Part shown: positions 1-7,027 of the stretch, one piece after another
Position numbering within the stretch: position 1 is the stretch's first letter
How the letters are laid out: the number at the start of each line of letters is the position of its first letter
Assembly (NCBI RefSeq): GCF_035704785.1
Contig: NZ_DASSWP010000242.1
Location: forward strand, 1-12,182
Source of the DNA: Gracilimonas sp035704785
GTDB lineage: Bacteria > Bacteroidota > Rhodothermia > Balneolales > Balneolaceae
Direction of reading: 5' to 3'
Length of the DNA: 12,182 bases
Translations under genes and position numbers: made by a program
The notes under the pieces: generated by a model
What the model was told of the DNA's origin: nothing
Seen by the model: only the letters and a program-made list of their open reading frames with translations
The model's database searches: none

Positions 1-1
1 A

Positions 2-244
2 ATAGACTTTTTGATCGGTAAAATATTAGGGATCGATCTTAAAGATCTGAATATAAATACTGTTGTAACAGAAATACCCAATTGGACTGCTGAAAATCAT
101 GTACTAATAGTTAAAGAACTCGAGCAACATTTTTCGGTCACAGCCAATGACTCTATACTAATAAAGTTAAATACCCTTAAAAAGATCTACGACTGGGTCC
201 AAAATTCAGTCTCAAAATGTAACCAATTCAAAGTGCGCCCTTAA
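2..244 (+). CDS. Acyl-carrier-protein-like protein lacking the phosphopantetheine serine (5' partial)
   Basis: The frame is open from the left window edge to a TAA at 242-244, so the true start is probably upstream; a TTG at 11 would give 77 residues but cut off ACP helix I. The visible part follows the small ACP fold: a GIDLKDLNINT loop after helix I, then IPNW leading into a helix reading NHVLIVKELEQHF, then a final helix around LNTLKKIYDWV. This matches stand-alone ACPs of polysaccharide clusters, which typically carry W-D-S-L-x-H before helix II. Here the same position reads W-T-A-E-N-H, so the Ser that normally carries 4'-phosphopantetheine is Ala (codon GCT). If the alignment is right, the protein cannot carry an acyl group in the normal way and may be a structural or regulatory partner. 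The next gene begins on the base after its stop, which suggests co-transcription. The ACP-like fold is moderately sure; function is unknown. Confidence 0.6.
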   Translation: MDFLIGKILGIDLKDLNINTVVTEIPNWTAENHVLIVKELEQHFSVTANDSILIKLNTLKKIYDWVQNSVSKCNQFKVRP

Positions 245-1996
245 TTGATTTCAAGATTCATTAAATATAACCCCACTTTACTATTTGGCCTCTCCCTGTT
301 TGGAATTGCACTCAATTCCTGTACCGAAGGTCAAATATCAGCACCGCCCATATTGGTAAATAATATTGGGTATGATATGTCAGCCAAAAAAATTGCAATG
401 GTCACTAATATTGATGCAGACAGCTTCAAAGTCATAGACCAAAACACAGGGAGAGCTGCATACGCTTCCGTTATTTCAGGCCTTTCAGTATTTGACCCAA
501 ACTCGGGTGACTATGTTCGATCAATAGATTTTACGGACCTGAGAAATCCTGGTGATTATATCATTTCATTAAACGAATCCTCTCGATCTTCTCATGCTTT
601 CAAAATTAATGAGAGCCCTTATGAAGATGCTGCATTAGCCGTATTGAAAAGTTTTTATTTCAGCCGCTGTGGCACAACCGTTATCTCAGAAGAGTGGTCA
701 CATGCCGTCTGTCATTTAAAGAAGGCTCAACATTACGAGAAAAACACTTCTAAAACAGATGCAACAGGAGGATGGCACGATGCCGGCGACTACAACAAGT
801 TCAGTGTCACACACAATATAAGCCTGGCCTACCTTTTGCATCAGTACCTTGATAACCCCTTCAAATATTTTGACGGACAATTGAACATTCCCGAAACCGG
901 AAATACCATTCCTGATATTTTGGATGAAGCGCAGTGGGGAATAAACTGGTTGCTGAAAATGCAGCATTCAAATGGAGGTATCCATCATAAGGTTTCCATA
1001 AAAGAATGGACCGGGGAACACCTTCCTCAAAACGAGGACGATCCTCAATATCTATTTGAAGTAAGCAGCACAGCAACCGCAGGTTCAGCCGCCGTTTTTG
1101 CGTTGGGAGCCAGAGTCTTTGAAAAATTTGACCCTCAATTTGCGGAACAGTTACATCAAGCCGCTATTTCTGCCTGGAAGTTTCTTTTAGATAATCCGGT
1201 AACTGTACCCCTTGGGGGTTTTGTTAATCCCCCTGATGTTACTGGAGGTGAGTATGGAGATAATAATGATAAAGACGAACGTCTGTGGGCTTCAGTTGAA
1301 TTATTCAAACTTACCGGCGATCCCCAATATCTTGAATACTTCCATTCAAATTATAAAGACTTTTGGAATGGCACCCTTTTCGCCCTCACCTGGCAAGATA
1401 TGCGTAATCTATCCTATTATTCTTATCTCAGTCTTGATGCTGATACACCCGGCATAAACCAAGAAATACATCAAGAGTTATCCGGACTTTTGACCACCTA
1501 TGCCAACCGTTTGCTGAGTCAGGTTGATGACAATGAGTATAAATACGTACTCAAAAAAGAAGAATTCTATTGGGGATCAAACAGCGTTGCAGCCGGGTAC
1601 GCTTTTGATCTTATCCAAGCCTATAAGTTCACTAACAACTCAGACTACAAAGAAGCCGCTCTTGATCAGCTTCATTATCTATTGGGCAGAAACCCATTGG
1701 GTATCTCATTTGTAACAGGACAAGGCTCAAAAGCAGTACAGAACCCATACCACCAATTCTCGAAATTAAATAGCTACCGAACAGCTAAACCTGTTCCGGG
1801 ATTGTTGGTGGGAGGTGCTAATTATTACTCACATCTAAATAACAAACCAATTTCAGAATTCACTGCAAAAAACTACGAGGACAGATTCCAAAACTACATG
1901 GTAAACGAACCTGCTATTAACTATACAGCTTCGCTTAGCTATGTTTTGGGATATTTTTCTGAATTTGAACAAAATCAATATAAGGGCACACAATGA
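245..1996 (+). CDS. GH9 family glycoside hydrolase (endoglucanase-like lipoprotein)
   Basis: A 583-residue family 9 glycoside hydrolase, a family of inverting enzymes acting mostly on beta-1,4-glucans. Residues 1-26 form a lipoprotein signal (hydrophobic TLLFGLSLFGIAL, then N-S-C with Cys26 as the likely lipidated residue; Asn at -2 is unusual). An Ig-like CelD_N-type domain spans about 33-120 and the (alpha/alpha)6 catalytic domain about 125-575. Catalytic features are present: GGWHDAGDYNKF with Asp179 and Asp182 (base region), GRNPLGISFVTG near 491 followed by NPYH (His503), and NEPAINY with Glu555 as the catalytic acid. The start is inferred: the frame opens only after a stop at 242-244, the first ATG (Met45) would remove the signal peptide, and TTG 245 directly abuts the upstream stop. 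No clear Shine-Dalgarno is seen. Its stop overlaps the glycosyltransferase ATG, so it probably trims or releases the glycan made by that enzyme rather than serving in free cellulose degradation. Substrate is inferred. Confidence 0.9.
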   Translation: MISRFIKYNPTLLFGLSLFGIALNSCTEGQISAPPILVNNIGYDMSAKKIAMVTNIDADSFKVIDQNTGRAAYASVISGLSVFDPNSGDYVRSIDFTDLRNPGDYIISLNESSRSSHAFKINESPYEDAALAVLKSFYFSRCGTTVISEEWSHAVCHLKKAQHYEKNTSKTDATGGWHDAGDYNKFSVTHNISLAYLLHQYLDNPFKYFDGQLNIPETGNTIPDILDEAQWGINWLLKMQHSNGGIHHKVSIKEWTGEHLPQNEDDPQYLFEVSSTATAGSAAVFALGARVFEKFDPQFAEQLHQAAISAWKFLLDNPVTVPLGGFVNPPDVTGGEYGDNNDKDERLWASVELFKLTGDPQYLEYFHSNYKDFWNGTLFALTWQDMRNLSYYSYLSLDADTPGINQEIHQELSGLLTTYANRLLSQVDDNEYKYVLKKEEFYWGSNSVAAGYAFDLIQAYKFTNNSDYKEAALDQLHYLLGRNPLGISFVTGQGSKAVQNPYHQFSKLNSYRTAKPVPGLLVGGANYYSHLNNKPISEFTAKNYEDRFQNYMVNEPAINYTASLSYVLGYFSEFEQNQYKGTQ

Positions 1997-3225
1997 TTAT
2001 CAATGACATTATCCAGGTTATCTTTTTAAGCATATTCGGAGGCTTCATCCTATATGTTTTTCTACTCAGTGTGCTGGCTCTTTTATCTAAAGCGAGAACA
2101 GAATTCATTACTGACCGCCATAGAAAATTTGCGATAGTAATACCCGCCCACAATGAAGAGCTAATGATCTCGCAAACATTGTACAGTTTATTTTCTATGA
2201 TCTATCCAAAGAACAGATACCAAGTTTTTGTTATTGCAGATAACTGTACTGATGATACTGCCAACATTGCAAAAAAAATCGGTGCAACCGTACTTGAGAG
2301 AACACATCAAACAGACCGCGGAAAAGGACATGCCCTGAGATGGGCTTTCGCTCAAATTATAGACCGAAATGAATTTGACGGCATCGTGGTTTTTGATGCA
2401 GACAGCTACGTTTCGGGTAATTTTTTGACCGTCATGAATTACTACATACAACAAGGCGCTAAAGTAATTCAAAGCAGTGATCTTGTTCAGCCTCAACCCA
2501 ACGTTTGGAGCAGTGAGATGACCCGCATTGGATTCACCCTGTATAATCTTGTTCGACCGTTGGGCCGAGACTACTTAAATCTCTCTATGGGATTACGAGG
2601 CAATGGGATGTGTTTTAAAACCGAGGTACTAAAAGAAGTGCCATGGGAAGCATATTCACTTACCGAAGACATTGAATATGGTATCCTGCTGCTACTCAAA
2701 GGCTACGACATTAAATTTGCTCAGGAAGCAAAAGTTATTGCTAAGATGCCAGAGCAATCGAAAAATGCAGAGTCACAACGAGAGCGCTGGGAGATCGGAC
2801 GTTATCCTATTATAGCCCGTTACAGCTTCCCGTTGTTGACCTCTTTTTTAAAGACGGGCAAACTTTCATATTTGGATACATTCATCGACCTTGTAATGCC
2901 GCCCTTGGTAAATCTGCTTCTTGCTATTGGATTGTTTTTTATGATCAATCTCATGCTAGCGCTGATAGGCTTTGAGCCCTTCTTTTACTATGCCTTAGCC
3001 TGGGGGATTGTTTTGGCACTTGTTATTTCGCATTTATTTATTGGATTCAAGGCAGCTAAAGTGGATCGGAATATGTATAAAGCACTTGCACATGTTCCAA
3101 AATACGCTTTATGGAAATTAATGCTCTATGCCCGCTCTTTTATCAGGGGTCGTGAAAAAGACTGGATACGCACCTCAAGAGATGGAAATACGGTGTTGGG
3201 AGCCACCCCGCAGGATGCCGATTAA
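1993..3225 (+). CDS. Membrane GT2 family glycosyltransferase
   Basis: A 410-residue inner-membrane family 2 glycosyltransferase. It has an N-terminal transmembrane helix (about 5-31), a cytoplasmic GT-A domain and two C-terminal membrane segments (about 298-325 and 330-353). Sugar-nucleotide and metal motifs are in order: PAHNEE (51-56), ADNCTDD (82-88), FDADS with Asp135 and Asp137, TEDIEYG (224-230, catalytic base region) and QRERW (262-266, QxxRW). The D,D,D,QxxRW set is typical of processive synthases such as cellulose, hyaluronan and PgaC-type enzymes, so it likely polymerises or extends an exported glycan; the sugar cannot be read from sequence. It is shorter than bacterial cellulose synthase and has no PilZ domain. 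The ATG lies inside an ATGA overlap with the GH9 stop, which points to translational coupling. The last codons and the stop are part of the terminator hairpin. Confidence 0.88.
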   Translation: MIINDIIQVIFLSIFGGFILYVFLLSVLALLSKARTEFITDRHRKFAIVIPAHNEELMISQTLYSLFSMIYPKNRYQVFVIADNCTDDTANIAKKIGATVLERTHQTDRGKGHALRWAFAQIIDRNEFDGIVVFDADSYVSGNFLTVMNYYIQQGAKVIQSSDLVQPQPNVWSSEMTRIGFTLYNLVRPLGRDYLNLSMGLRGNGMCFKTEVLKEVPWEAYSLTEDIEYGILLLLKGYDIKFAQEAKVIAKMPEQSKNAESQRERWEIGRYPIIARYSFPLLTSFLKTGKLSYLDTFIDLVMPPLVNLLLAIGLFFMINLMLALIGFEPFFYYALAWGIVLALVISHLFIGFKAAKVDRNMYKALAHVPKYALWKLMLYARSFIRGREKDWIRTSRDGNTVLGATPQDAD

Positions 3226-3250
3226 GGCATCCTGTCCCCAACACTTTTTT
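3193..3250 (+). terminator. Composite Rho-independent terminator overlapping the glycosyltransferase 3' end
   Basis: An outer 8-bp stem (gtgttggg at 3193-3200 with cccaacac at 3237-3244) encloses a perfect 9-bp inner stem (caggatgcc at 3211-3219 with ggcatcctg at 3226-3234). Six T residues follow at 3245-3250. The inner 6-nt loop (3220-3225) contains the TAA stop codon, so the left arms encode the last residues of the glycosyltransferase. There is no matching A-run on the left side, so it should act on the + strand only, closing the ACP-like/GH9/GT2 unit before the convergent methyltransferase gene. Confidence 0.85.
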
Positions 3251-3288
3251 GACATTGGGATTTAAAGAATGATCATATTCTGTGATCT

Positions 3289-4077
3289 CTATTTCTTAGG
3301 TTCTGCAATAAACAGGTTAACTTTATACATAAGATTTGTAGGGCCACCGTTCTGATCATTCACAAGCTCTTCAATATCCTTACATAAATTTTCCCAGAGC
3401 TCCCCTTCATGAACAAGATAGCTTTGAGAATGCGCACACCCGATCAAAGATTCCGTATTCATTTGCTGTTCATATGAATACCGTACGCGCTCAACTTTCT
3501 TGAAATAAGGAAGGGTCCTGAATTTCCAAAGAAATCGGATGCGCCATTTTTTTAAAAACCCGGACGGGAAACCATCATAGGGAGACACCCTTTTTTCATT
3601 CTGGTTTGTAGCTTTTGTGATGATATCAAGATATTTCACTGTAAAAGGATCGGTCTCATCCCAGTAGCTCCATACCAAAGCAAGCCTGCCTTTGGGTTTT
3701 AGAATGCGATTAAACTCTTTAAGGCTCTCTCTAAATTGAAACCAGTGAAATGCCTGAAATGATGAAACGATATCTACTGATCCTGTTTCAAGTGTTGTCT
3801 TTTCCGCCGGAGCGATCACAAAGCTGATCTTCTGATGTTTATCCGCAGCATCCGCCATAGCTTTATTTGGCTCCACGGCTATCACCTCTGCACCTGCATC
3901 TGCAAGCAGCCTTGAAGAAATTCCTGTACCGGCCCCCACATCGGCAACGGTTACAAGTTCATTATTCGGGAAAGGCTCCAGGACACGGATTATCAACTCC
4001 TCCGGATAACCGGATCTGTACTTGGCGTAAGACTTTGATTTATCAGTAAACAGTTCTGTATTTATATTTGTACCCAT
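3289..4077 (-). CDS. Class I SAM-dependent methyltransferase (Methyltransf_11 type)
   Basis: A 262-residue methyltransferase from the chosen start. Rossmann motif I is VADVGAGTG (44-52) and the acidic residue that binds the SAM ribose is Glu69 in AVEPN. A QAFHWF motif (108-113) sits at the end of strand 4, as in the Crg1/trans-aconitate methyltransferase-like group of small-molecule methyltransferases, followed by the LKPKGRLAL strand 5 region. The acceptor cannot be deduced. The frame extends upstream to an ATG at 4140, but the ATG at 4077 is preferred: it has AAGGGA just upstream, its product starts like related proteins (TELFTDKSKSYAKYRSGYP), and a candidate -7 element at 4138-4145 would place the transcript start downstream of the longer option. 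It converges on the glycosyltransferase gene and shows no functional tie to it. Confidence 0.85.
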   Translation of the reverse strand: MGTNINTELFTDKSKSYAKYRSGYPEELIIRVLEPFPNNELVTVADVGAGTGISSRLLADAGAEVIAVEPNKAMADAADKHQKISFVIAPAEKTTLETGSVDIVSSFQAFHWFQFRESLKEFNRILKPKGRLALVWSYWDETDPFTVKYLDIITKATNQNEKRVSPYDGFPSGFLKKWRIRFLWKFRTLPYFKKVERVRYSYEQQMNTESLIGCAHSQSYLVHEGELWENLCKDIEELVNDQNGGPTNLMYKVNLFIAEPKK

Positions 4078-4137
4078 ATTTCCCTTATGATTAAAAAACC
4101 TATACCAAATAAACCGCTTTTTTCGAGATTTTACCAA

Positions 4138-4145
4138 CAAATCTA
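4138..4145 (-). promoter_or_regulatory. Candidate -7 element for the methyltransferase gene
   Basis: On the - strand this reads TAGATTTG, a full match to the Bacteroidetes TAnnTTTG -7 element, about 60 nt upstream of the ATG at 4077. No convincing TTG/TTTG -33 element is seen 19-21 nt further upstream, so the call is tentative. Confidence 0.35.
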
Positions 4146-4194
4146 TAATATTCTAATCATTTACATCTAACGTAATGAACCTGATTTTATCGCT

Positions 4195-4213
4195 AAAAAT
4201 GAAGCCCGTTCAT
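4195..4213 (-). terminator. Weak candidate terminator after the DUF1643 gene
   Basis: On the - strand, a 5-bp stem ATGAA/TTCAT (4213-4209 with 4203-4199) with loop CGGGC is followed by a short T-run (4199-4195), starting about 10 nt past the DUF1643 stop. The stem is short and AT-rich, so termination would be inefficient. Confidence 0.3.
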
Positions 4214-4223
4214 CCCAACTCTC

Positions 4224-4748
4224 TTAAATAATCTCTTTCACATACTCATCCATATCAAATACTTCGGGAGGAGCGGTTTTTCGCAGGTAGAGCGGATGAT
4301 GCGGATGACCGGCTTTTGAGATTCGCCCGCGTTTAAAATAGGAGCAATCATTTTGTCCAAGCACATCATAAATATCCTGCAGGCAACGAGAAAGATAAGA
4401 TCGCTTTTCAATGAGAGTTCCCCAGGCGCACCAAATATCGGCCGATAGGCCTTCCGTTAAACGGTTAATCACCTCTACATTTTTTTGATGAATCTCTTTC
4501 TGAAAATGTTTGTGCATTTTATCCGGATTGGTAGCACGCTGCGGATAGAGGTTGAACATGAGCCAGCCATCATAGCCATGGTCTCTTGCAAACCGAGCCA
4601 CCGAAGCCACCGTTGGGTCCAGATCATTCGGCTTGGCTGTACTTGGATTCACCCCAAAACAGATCAAGGGATTTTCGCCATCTTGTCCCAAAGAGTATCG
4701 GGTTAGCGGTTCATCGTGATGATAGATCCAGGGTTTATCCGGGAACAT
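4224..4748 (-). CDS. DUF1643 domain protein of unknown function
   Basis: A 174-residue protein covered almost end to end by DUF1643. Recognisable conserved blocks are FGVNPSTA (31-38), DPT (44-46) in the following helix, the NLYPQRAT block (66-73), AWG (108-110) and GHPHHPLYL (147-155), a His-rich C-terminal signature. The conserved NPSTA, RAT and GHPxHPLYL blocks suggest an enzyme-like pocket, but no activity is known to me for this family, so none is assigned. There is no signal peptide or membrane segment, so it is probably cytoplasmic. The ATG at 4748 is the only good start, and the sequence upstream of it is AT-rich without a clear Shine-Dalgarno. It is divergent from tilS and separated from it by about 120 bp; DUF1643 genes occur scattered among chromosomes and mobile elements, and nothing here marks it as mobile. 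Confidence 0.85.
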   Translation of the reverse strand: MFPDKPWIYHHDEPLTRYSLGQDGENPLICFGVNPSTAKPNDLDPTVASVARFARDHGYDGWLMFNLYPQRATNPDKMHKHFQKEIHQKNVEVINRLTEGLSADIWCAWGTLIEKRSYLSRCLQDIYDVLGQNDCSYFKRGRISKAGHPHHPLYLRKTAPPEVFDMDEYVKEII

Positions 4749-4813
4749 AAATTAAATTACATTTAGGAATTAAAATTCGGTTGAAGATAGTTGGTTTTAG
4801 GAGAATTTCGAAT

Positions 4814-4847
4814 TTTGAATATTCTCGATTCCCGGTTCGATATTTTG
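4814..4847 (+). promoter_or_regulatory. Candidate tilS-hpt promoter
   Basis: TTTG (4814-4817) and TATTTTG (4841-4847) resemble the Bacteroidetes -33 and -7 elements. The -7 copy is one base short of TAnnTTTG and the spacer is 23 nt, slightly long. It lies about 24 nt upstream of the preferred tilS ATG (4871) and downstream of the alternative TTG at 4781, which fits the shorter start. Confidence 0.35.
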
Positions 4848-4870
4848 CCATTAAGCCCGTACTTTTTCCC

Positions 4871-6211
4871 ATGGCAAAATCCATTTCAAAATCTTTTAAA
4901 AAACATCTTTCAGAATACCTCTCCGATTACTTTGAGCCGGATGTATTTTTCGTTATCGGTGTAAGTGGCGGCCCTGATTCTATGGCTTTGCTCTATCTCT
5001 TTCATCAGCTTAATGTTGATGCATTAGTGGTCCATGTAAACTATGGAAAGCGCGGCAAGCAATCTGATCAAGATCAGGAGTTAGTGGAGCAAATGGCTTT
5101 TTCCTGGGGTTTTGAGTGCTGTTCGGTTCAGCTGGATCCAAAAGAGGCTAAGGGTAAAAACTTTCAGGACTGGGCAAGGCAGCAACGGTATCAATTTTTC
5201 GGGGATCTAAAGAATGATATTAAAGCAGATGCCATTGTAACCGCACACCATCAGGACGATCAGATTGAGACGATCTTGCAGAAGATATTTCGGGGCAGCT
5301 CTCCGGCTGCCTGGCAGGGAATGGAAATTTGGGACGGCAAACTGTTTCGGCCGCTTCTGCCTTTCAGTAAAGAACAGATCCTGGATCTTTGTAAAAGCGA
5401 AGCCGTGCCTTACCGTATCGACAAGAGTAATGAGACCTCTGATTTTGCCCGAAATTTCATCCGTAATGAATTCAGTAAGAAGATGGATGATCTTTTCCCG
5501 GGTTGGAAGAAAAACATATTGGACCTTCCTGAACAAGGTGAGACTTTTGAAGCAAGCATACACATGATCGTAGATCAGGTTGCCGAGAATAACACGATCG
5601 AACTGAAGAAGTTTTCCAAACTGCCCGAAGTTTTAAAACCGGCTGTACTTAAAACTTTTTTAGATCAATCAGGTTTAAAGGGAGAATATTCTAAGGGAAA
5701 ATTAAAGGAATTGGCTGAGATCGAATCTCTGCAAACCGGAAAAAGCCTTCGGATCGGTAATATCCACTTAACCCGGGATCGTGATCATATTCATCTTCAC
5801 CCTGAAAAAGAAACCGCTGAATTTTTAAAAACCATAGATCGGGATAAGGCTCAAAAGGGGCTAAAACTTAATGGCTCATACATTGAACTTAAATCAGAGC
5901 CATATCCTTTGCCTGCTTTAAGGCTGGATGCTTCAAAACTAGACTGGCCGCTTCAGGTTAGGAGCTGGAGTTCCGGTGATGAGCTGAACCCTCTTGGAAT
6001 GAACGGTACTCAAAAAATCTCCGATCATCTCACAAATCGTAAGATTCCCACCACTTCCCGCGAAAAAACCTTGGTATTGTGCGGTTCAGATGGTACTATT
6101 TATGCCATTATTTATCCTTCGTTATCAGCCAACGGTGAACATGGAGCTATCTCTGAAGCAGCTAAATGTGAATCAACAACAAAAACATTTTTGACGATTA
6201 ATTTTACTTAG
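4871..6211 (+). CDS. tilS: tRNA(Ile)-lysidine synthetase TilS
   Basis: A 446-residue enzyme that ligates lysine to C34 of tRNA-Ile(CAU) using ATP, making lysidine and switching codon recognition from AUG to AUA; it is normally essential. The N-terminal PP-loop domain shows SGGPDS (32-37), the TilS signature AHHQDDQIET (125-134), an FRGSS block with RPLLPFSK after it, and IDKSN...FARNFIRNE (183-200). The C-terminal TilS domain carries RSWSSGDELNPLGM (364-377) and KISDHLTNRKIP (382-393). The frame extends to a TTG at 4781, but that would add 30 residues with no family counterpart; the ATG at 4871 starts at the expected distance from the PP-loop. No Shine-Dalgarno is evident. It is 1 nt from hpt, a very common pairing, so the two are almost surely co-transcribed. 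Confidence 0.95.
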   Translation: MAKSISKSFKKHLSEYLSDYFEPDVFFVIGVSGGPDSMALLYLFHQLNVDALVVHVNYGKRGKQSDQDQELVEQMAFSWGFECCSVQLDPKEAKGKNFQDWARQQRYQFFGDLKNDIKADAIVTAHHQDDQIETILQKIFRGSSPAAWQGMEIWDGKLFRPLLPFSKEQILDLCKSEAVPYRIDKSNETSDFARNFIRNEFSKKMDDLFPGWKKNILDLPEQGETFEASIHMIVDQVAENNTIELKKFSKLPEVLKPAVLKTFLDQSGLKGEYSKGKLKELAEIESLQTGKSLRIGNIHLTRDRDHIHLHPEKETAEFLKTIDRDKAQKGLKLNGSYIELKSEPYPLPALRLDASKLDWPLQVRSWSSGDELNPLGMNGTQKISDHLTNRKIPTTSREKTLVLCGSDGTIYAIIYPSLSANGEHGAISEAAKCESTTKTFLTINFT

Positions 6212-6212
6212 C

Positions 6213-6776
6213 ATGAGTTCTAAATTTTATCAACCGGATACCGTAACCTGTAACGGCGAAAAGTTCAAAATCTTTATCACTAAAGAACAAATTGACGAGC
6301 GTATGAATCAGCTTGGCAATCAACTTGATAAAGATTTTAAGGATAAAAAACCTATTTTCATCGGTATTCTAAACGGAGCCTTCATTTTTCTTGCTGATAT
6401 TATGCGTCATGTAAGTATCACCTGTGAAGTGGATTTCATGAAGTTGAGCAGTTATGGGGATGCAAAAGTATCTTCAGGGGAGGTTGTAGAACTCAAACAT
6501 ATTGATGCCAAGATCGAAGGCAGGCATGTTATCCTGGTGGAAGATATTGTTGACACCGGCCTTTCCATGAATTACATGGTAAAGCGGATCAAAGAAAATA
6601 ATCCGGCTTCAGTTTCAGTTTGCACTTTACTTCATAAGAAGGATGCCACTAAATATGAAGTGCAATTAGATTACGTTGGTTTCGAAATACCGGATGCTTT
6701 TGTTTTGGGATATGGATTAGATTATGCCCAGGAAGGACGCAATCTTTCTCAGATCTATGTTATAGATACTGATTGA
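6213..6776 (+). CDS. hpt: Hypoxanthine phosphoribosyltransferase
   Basis: A 187-residue purine-salvage enzyme that transfers phosphoribose from PRPP to hypoxanthine (often also guanine), giving IMP or GMP in the cytoplasm. The PRPP-binding loop reads VILVEDIVDTGLSM (106-119) with the acidic pair Glu110-Asp111. The flexible loop KLSSYGDAKVSSGE lies at about 77-90. The purine-binding block VGFEIPDAFVLGYGLDYAQ (155-173) closely resembles that of well-studied HPRT enzymes. Length is normal for the family. The ATG at 6213 follows the tilS stop by one base. In many bacteria ftsH comes next; here there is only about 135 bp of non-coding DNA and then a tRNA gene. Confidence 0.95.
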   Translation: MSSKFYQPDTVTCNGEKFKIFITKEQIDERMNQLGNQLDKDFKDKKPIFIGILNGAFIFLADIMRHVSITCEVDFMKLSSYGDAKVSSGEVVELKHIDAKIEGRHVILVEDIVDTGLSMNYMVKRIKENNPASVSVCTLLHKKDATKYEVQLDYVGFEIPDAFVLGYGLDYAQEGRNLSQIYVIDTD

Positions 6777-6862
6777 CCTTTGACCTGAAACGATCAAAAT
6801 TCAGATGTTAAAAGTATTTACAAGCAGGTGAAAAAATCAACTCAGAATAAGGCCTCTTTAAA

Positions 6863-6895
6863 GTTGCTATTAGTCCTTAAAGGTCGCTATATTTG
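6863..6895 (+). promoter_or_regulatory. Bacteroidetes-type promoter for tRNA-Ser
   Basis: GTTG (6863-6866) and TATATTTG (6888-6895) match the -33 TTG and -7 TAnnTTTG consensus with a 21-nt spacer. The implied transcript start at about 6900-6903 leaves a leader of roughly ten bases before the mature tRNA 5' end at 6913. The rest of the hpt-tRNA gap (6777-6862) shows no clear terminator or gene. Confidence 0.6.
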
Positions 6896-6912
6896 TTGCC
6901 CTTCAAAAAACC

Positions 6913-7001
6913 GGAGAGGTGGCTGAGTGGCTGAAAGCGCTCCCCTGCTAAGGGAGTATACCTCGAAAGAGGTATCGAGGGTTCGAATCCCTCCCTCTCC
7001 G
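6913..7001 (+). tRNA. tRNA-Ser(GCT)
   Basis: An 89-nt class II tRNA decoding AGC/AGU. The acceptor stem GGAGAGG (6913-6919) pairs perfectly with CCTCTCC (6994-7000), with discriminator G7001. The D-arm lies in 6921-6939. The anticodon stem CTCCC/GGGAG (6940-6944, 6952-6956) carries loop CTGCTAA with anticodon GCT at 6947-6949. A long variable arm, ATACCTC/GAGGTAT with a GAAA loop (6958-6975), is the serine hallmark. The T-arm GAGGG-TTCGAAT-CCCTC spans 6977-6993. The 3' CCA is not encoded (G7001 is followed by CAA), so it must be added enzymatically. Confidence 0.97.
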
Positions 7002-7027
7002 CAATAGAACACCGAACGTTAAACAAC

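Noticed and set aside
2188..2496. 102-residue antisense reading frame inside the glycosyltransferase gene
   Set aside because: It lies wholly opposite a clear GT2 coding region that includes the catalytic motifs, and its translation has no recognisable domain.
4078..4140. Longer methyltransferase start at ATG 4140
   Set aside because: The extra 21 residues are basic and aromatic-rich with no family counterpart, while the ATG at 4077 has an SD-like AAGGGA, and a possible -7 element overlaps the longer start.
4781..4870. Longer tilS start at TTG 4781
   Set aside because: It adds 30 residues not found in TilS, overlaps a candidate promoter, and the ATG at 4871 gives the normal PP-loop spacing.
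5207..5567. Opposing and out-of-frame reading frames of 100-118 residues inside tilS
   Set aside because: Shadow frames of the TilS PP-loop domain; the translations show no family features.
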